Shown here in pieces: positions 61,302 to 64,000 of a stretch of 64,000 nucleotides of DNA. A program made the translations under genes and the position numbers. The notes below the pieces were generated by a model, which saw nothing but the letters and a program-made list of their open reading frames with translations, searched no databases and was not told the DNA's origin. The stretch comes from Methylocystis iwaonis (GTDB lineage: Bacteria > Pseudomonadota > Alphaproteobacteria > Rhizobiales > Beijerinckiaceae), in contig NZ_AP027142.1 in assembly GCF_027925385.1 (NCBI RefSeq), forward strand, positions 2,904,501 to 2,968,500, given 5' to 3'. How positions within the stretch are numbered: the first letter of the stretch is position 1; the number at the start of each line of letters is the position of its first letter.

Positions 61302-62309
61302 CTATTGCGGCCGCTCATCCTGCGGCGCGGCCTCTTCCTTCATGACGACCTCGACGTCGGCGTCCTTGGTCGACTGAACGCGGAAGGTGTTCTGATAGGT
61401 TTTACCGTCGTGCCGCGCGATGGCGACATATTCGCCTTCCGCCAGGACGAGCGAGGGAAAAGCGCCGATCAATTCGCGAATGACGTCGCCGCCCGGCGTC
61501 AGCACAGAAAAGCTGGTGTTGGCCAGCGCCTCGCCTCCCGGCGCCTTCACGAGCTTGAGGGTGATGGCGGCGGCGTGATGCTTGAGCGTCGCCTCGATCA
61601 GCTTGCCGGCGGGGACCTTCAGATCGGCAGTGACGACGGAGTTTGTCGTATTATTGCCGCCCTGCGCGCCCTGGCTCGTATCGAGCAGGGTCGAGACGAT
61701 ATGATAGGCCCCCTCGGGCAGGCAGATCACCTCGTCGCTTTTTGCGTTGGCGACCACCAGCTTGGCTTCTGCGTTTCCGCGCTCGGGCACATAGATCGAG
61801 ATCGCCAGGCGCTGCGACGGAATCTTCGTCTCGCCGAGCATATCGACGAGCTTCAGGCCGCCGGCGTTGAGCGGCAGCCGCTCGGCGACGTTGTGGCCCT
61901 CCACGACGACGCGCCGCGTCGCGCCCGCCAGGCCATAGGCCGCATGCACGACATAGGCGCCGTCCGGCAGTGGCAGGGTCGGCGTCGCTTCGTCGGATTG
62001 CGCGATGAGCTTGTGGGAGCCGTCCGGCTGCGCCGCCTCCTCGAAGACGCGCCACACCATGCCGGAGCGGATCGTCTGCGAATCATTGGCGCCGAGCGTC
62101 GCGCTCAAGCGCAGCGTCGCTAAGCCTTCCGTATTCGCGGGCGCCGCCGGCGCCGGAGATTGCGACGGGGCCGATGGCGCGGGCGGGAGCTGCCCGCGCC
62201 GGGCAAGCGCCTGATCGGTCGCGGCCGGCAGGGCAAGCGCCACGGCGAGAATAGGGCCAATCCTGCGGAAGTCTCTCTTGCTCATCGCCCGTTCTATTGC
62301 GCCGATCAT
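61302..62309 (-). CDS. Secreted protein of unknown function, beta-rich
   Basis: 335 residues from the ATG at 62309, overlapping the upstream gene by four bases (ATGA); ATG 62285 is an alternative. Signal-peptide-like MSKRDFRRIGPILAVALALPAATDQALA, then Pro/Ala linker and repeated immunoglobulin- or carboxypeptidase-regulatory-like segments (LPDGAYVVHAAYGLAG, LPEGAYHIVSTLLD, LAEGEYVAIARHDGK), that is, three similar beta units. Function unknown. Coupled to the CitE-like protein. Confidence 0.7.
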   Translation of the reverse strand: MIGAIERAMSKRDFRRIGPILAVALALPAATDQALARRGQLPPAPSAPSQSPAPAAPANTEGLATLRLSATLGANDSQTIRSGMVWRVFEEAAQPDGSHKLIAQSDEATPTLPLPDGAYVVHAAYGLAGATRRVVVEGHNVAERLPLNAGGLKLVDMLGETKIPSQRLAISIYVPERGNAEAKLVVANAKSDEVICLPEGAYHIVSTLLDTSQGAQGGNNTTNSVVTADLKVPAGKLIEATLKHHAAAITLKLVKAPGGEALANTSFSVLTPGGDVIRELIGAFPSLVLAEGEYVAIARHDGKTYQNTFRVQSTKDADVEVVMKEEAAPQDERPQ

Positions 62310-62980
62310 GGCCTTTTGTCGATTGCGCCCCCAAAGATCGCCTCGATCGCTGCGATCTCCGCCTCGGAAAAGGCGATGACGCCCGCAAACCCCTCGCGCC
62401 GGGCAGCCGCGAGCGCGCCCTCGCCTGACACTGGCGCCATATCGAGGGCGGAAACGCCCGCCGCCGCAGCGCCGAGAGCAAGAAGCGCCCGCGCCGCCGC
62501 CCGGGCCTGCGCGCCGCCCGGCAGCGCGCTCTCGTCCATCGCCAGCGCGGCAAGACGGCGCGAGGCGCCCTTGTAGCAGCCAAGCTGAAAGACGGCGGCC
62601 GGCGTCTGCGCAGCCAGCGCAACAATCGCCAGCGCGCCGGCCGGCAAGCCGGCCTCTGCCTCCCTGACAGAAAGCTTGACGGAAAGCCCCTGAACGTCGC
62701 CGCGCCCCTCGCAGCCTTCGAGGAAAACGCCGTCGAGGCCCGCGCATACGATTGCTTCGAGGTCGCCGTCGATCTCCCGGCTCTCTACAGGCGCGACTTG
62801 AACAAAGAGTCTCGGCCGCTCGCCGCGCATCCGCGCCGCCTCGACAAAGGCCCGCGCCCGCGCCCGCGCATCGTCGCGGGAATGCGCGCCGCCGAGGCGC
62901 AGCAGCAGCGCGGCAGCGCCGCATTCCAGCGCGCGCATTGGAAGCGGCCCATCGGCCGAGAGAATGAGCACAGAGCGCAT
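62306..62980 (-). CDS. HpcH/HpaI (CitE-like) aldolase-family protein
   Basis: 224 residues from the ATG at 62980 (RSVLILSADGPLPMRALECGAAALLLRLG). A TIM-barrel start like citrate lyase beta chains, with RLFVQVAPVESREIDGDLEAIVCAGLDGVFLEGCEG and QLGCYKGASRRLAALAMDESAL. An in-frame start at 63031 adds 17 residues. It is shorter than typical CitE (about 290), and the Glu/Asp metal ligands are not all clear. Translation coupled to the secreted protein gene. Confidence 0.6.
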   Translation of the reverse strand: MRSVLILSADGPLPMRALECGAAALLLRLGGAHSRDDARARARAFVEAARMRGERPRLFVQVAPVESREIDGDLEAIVCAGLDGVFLEGCEGRGDVQGLSVKLSVREAEAGLPAGALAIVALAAQTPAAVFQLGCYKGASRRLAALAMDESALPGGAQARAAARALLALGAAAAGVSALDMAPVSGEGALAAARREGFAGVIAFSEAEIAAIEAIFGGAIDKRP

Positions 62981-63087
62981 TTGCCAAGATTTTTCAGAAG
63001 CGAGGCCGAGGTTTAAGCGAGAATTTACCATAAATCGCCATTGTTCGTTTACGTAAGCCGCTGCGTTAACGGAGGTCCGAGGCGTCC

Positions 63088-64000
63088 ATGATCGTGCGTA
63101 ATTTCCTGTCTTGGGCGCAGACGGCGAATGCGGCGCAGCGGGCCGAGGGCGCCGGGGCGCTGGCGCGGGCCTATCTCTACGGCGACATCGAGCCCCAGGA
63201 GCGGCGCGCGGCGGAAATCGCGCTGATGTCGCTTCTCGACGACCCCTCGCCGCTGGTGCGCCGCGCCCTCGCCGATAATCTCGCGAGCGCCGTCGACGCG
63301 CCCCACGCCATCGTCTCCGCGCTCGCCGCCGACCAGTCGGATATTGCCGCGCCGATTCTGTCACGCTCGCCGCTCCTCACCGAGGCCGAGCTGATCGACT
63401 GCGCCGCCATCGGCGACGCTTTCGCCCAGAGCGCCATCGCCTTGCGCGCCCGCGTGCCGGCCGGCGTCTGCGCGGCGCTGGCGGAAGTCGGCGCGCGCGA
63501 GGCGGCGATTTCGCTCGCGGTCAACCCCGGCGCCGACCTCCCGGAATTTTCCATGCGCCGCATGATCGAGCGCTTCGGCGACGACGCCGAAATGCGTGAA
63601 GCTTTGCTCGCCCGCCCCTGGCTGCCGGCGACAGTGAGGAACGACCTCGTCAAAGCCACAGCGGCGAGCCTTTCCGCCTTTGTCGTCGACTGCGGCTGGC
63701 TCACCCATGAGCGCGCCGAGCGCCTCTCTCGGGAGGAGCGCGACAAGGCCAATGTCATCATCGTCACGCAGACCGCCGAGCGCGACGGCCGTCAGGGCGT
63801 CCGCGATCTCGTCTCACATCTGCGCGCCTCGCAGCAGCTTACCGCCGGCCTTGTGCTGCGCGCGCTGCTCAGCGGCAATCGCGACCTCTTCGAGGCGGCG
63901 CTCGTTGAGCTTTCCGGCTTGCGCGAGGAAAAAGTCGCGGGGTTGCTGCGCGACTTCCGTGGCGCCGGCTTCGCCGCGCTCTACCTTCGCGCCGGGCTGC
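63088..64000 (+). CDS. DUF2336 protein, N-terminal part (continues beyond window)
   Basis: 304 codons from the ATG at 63088, with GGAGGT 15 bases ahead. Helical, with HEAT-like repeats (LLDDPSPLVRRALADNLASAVDAPHAIVSALAADQSDIAAPILSRSPLLTEAELI), the pattern of DUF2336 proteins that are common in Alphaproteobacteria. The 3' end is outside the window. Function unknown. Divergent from the CitE-like gene. Confidence 0.82.
   Translation, partial: MIVRNFLSWAQTANAAQRAEGAGALARAYLYGDIEPQERRAAEIALMSLLDDPSPLVRRALADNLASAVDAPHAIVSALAADQSDIAAPILSRSPLLTEAELIDCAAIGDAFAQSAIALRARVPAGVCAALAEVGAREAAISLAVNPGADLPEFSMRRMIERFGDDAEMREALLARPWLPATVRNDLVKATAASLSAFVVDCGWLTHERAERLSREERDKANVIIVTQTAERDGRQGVRDLVSHLRASQQLTAGLVLRALLSGNRDLFEAALVELSGLREEKVAGLLRDFRGAGFAALYLRAGL

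Overview
The window reads as a high-GC chromosome segment of a type II (alphaproteobacterial) methanotroph close to Methylocystis or Methylosinus. The diagnostic part is a complete pmoC-pmoA-pmoB operon (40548-43659) for particulate methane monooxygenase. A formaldehyde-activating-enzyme homologue (29736) fits methylotrophy. HrcA, the division/cell-wall genes, OpgGH-type glucan synthesis and a giant GROWTH-POLE-RING-like protein fit the Rhizobiales/Hyphomicrobiales.

Layout. 1-4246 (minus): rsmH-ftsL-ftsI-murE, the front of a dcw cluster without mraZ, followed outward by rnpB (about 4588-4978, minus). 5028-10375: a small membrane protein, priA, two related small secreted proteins and hrcA. 10660-19507: an outer-membrane barrel protein and a surface-polysaccharide-type locus (two tandem paralogous glycosyltransferases, a DxD glycosyltransferase-like protein, an LptF/G-like permease, an ABC-2 exporter pair, a Tat-type FAD oxidoreductase). 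19723-23070: glmU-glmS. 23298-27016: opgG-opgH. 27058-29142: AbrB/PIN toxin-antitoxin pair, DUF952 protein, pyrD. 29251-34756: a secreted protein, the Fae homologue, dinB, an AI-2E family transporter, and a frameshifted sugar-dehydrogenase/cytochrome c gene. 34757-39024: a molybdenum-related group (HTH+PBP-like regulator, YqeB/EF2563-like protein, cyclase-family hydrolase, ModE) bracketed by inverted copies of one roughly 165-bp repeat, with a truncated TniA-like transposase beside it. 39929-43750: a divergent 37-residue membrane-protein gene with its own terminator, the AT-rich pmo leader, pmoCAB and its terminator. 43901-48361: YkgJ-like cysteine-rich protein, tRNA-Gln(CTG), and arsR-arsI-arsC-arsD-arsA (minus). 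48467-64000: small unknown proteins, an Hpt protein, the 2331-residue GPR-like protein, a Rieske-FAD reductase, a BBP2-type porin, an uncharacterised secreted protein coupled to a CitE-like protein, and a DUF2336 gene running off the end.

Intergenic space is filled by at least five families of short palindromic repeats (REPIN/MITE-like). Some sit between a gene and its terminator, and one is nested inside another. No CRISPR array, prophage or intact insertion sequence was seen. The most promising undescribed item is the 37-residue single-helix protein divergent from pmoCAB. Next are the Mo-related group between inverted repeats, the Fae homologue that has lost its catalytic histidine, and the repeat architecture.
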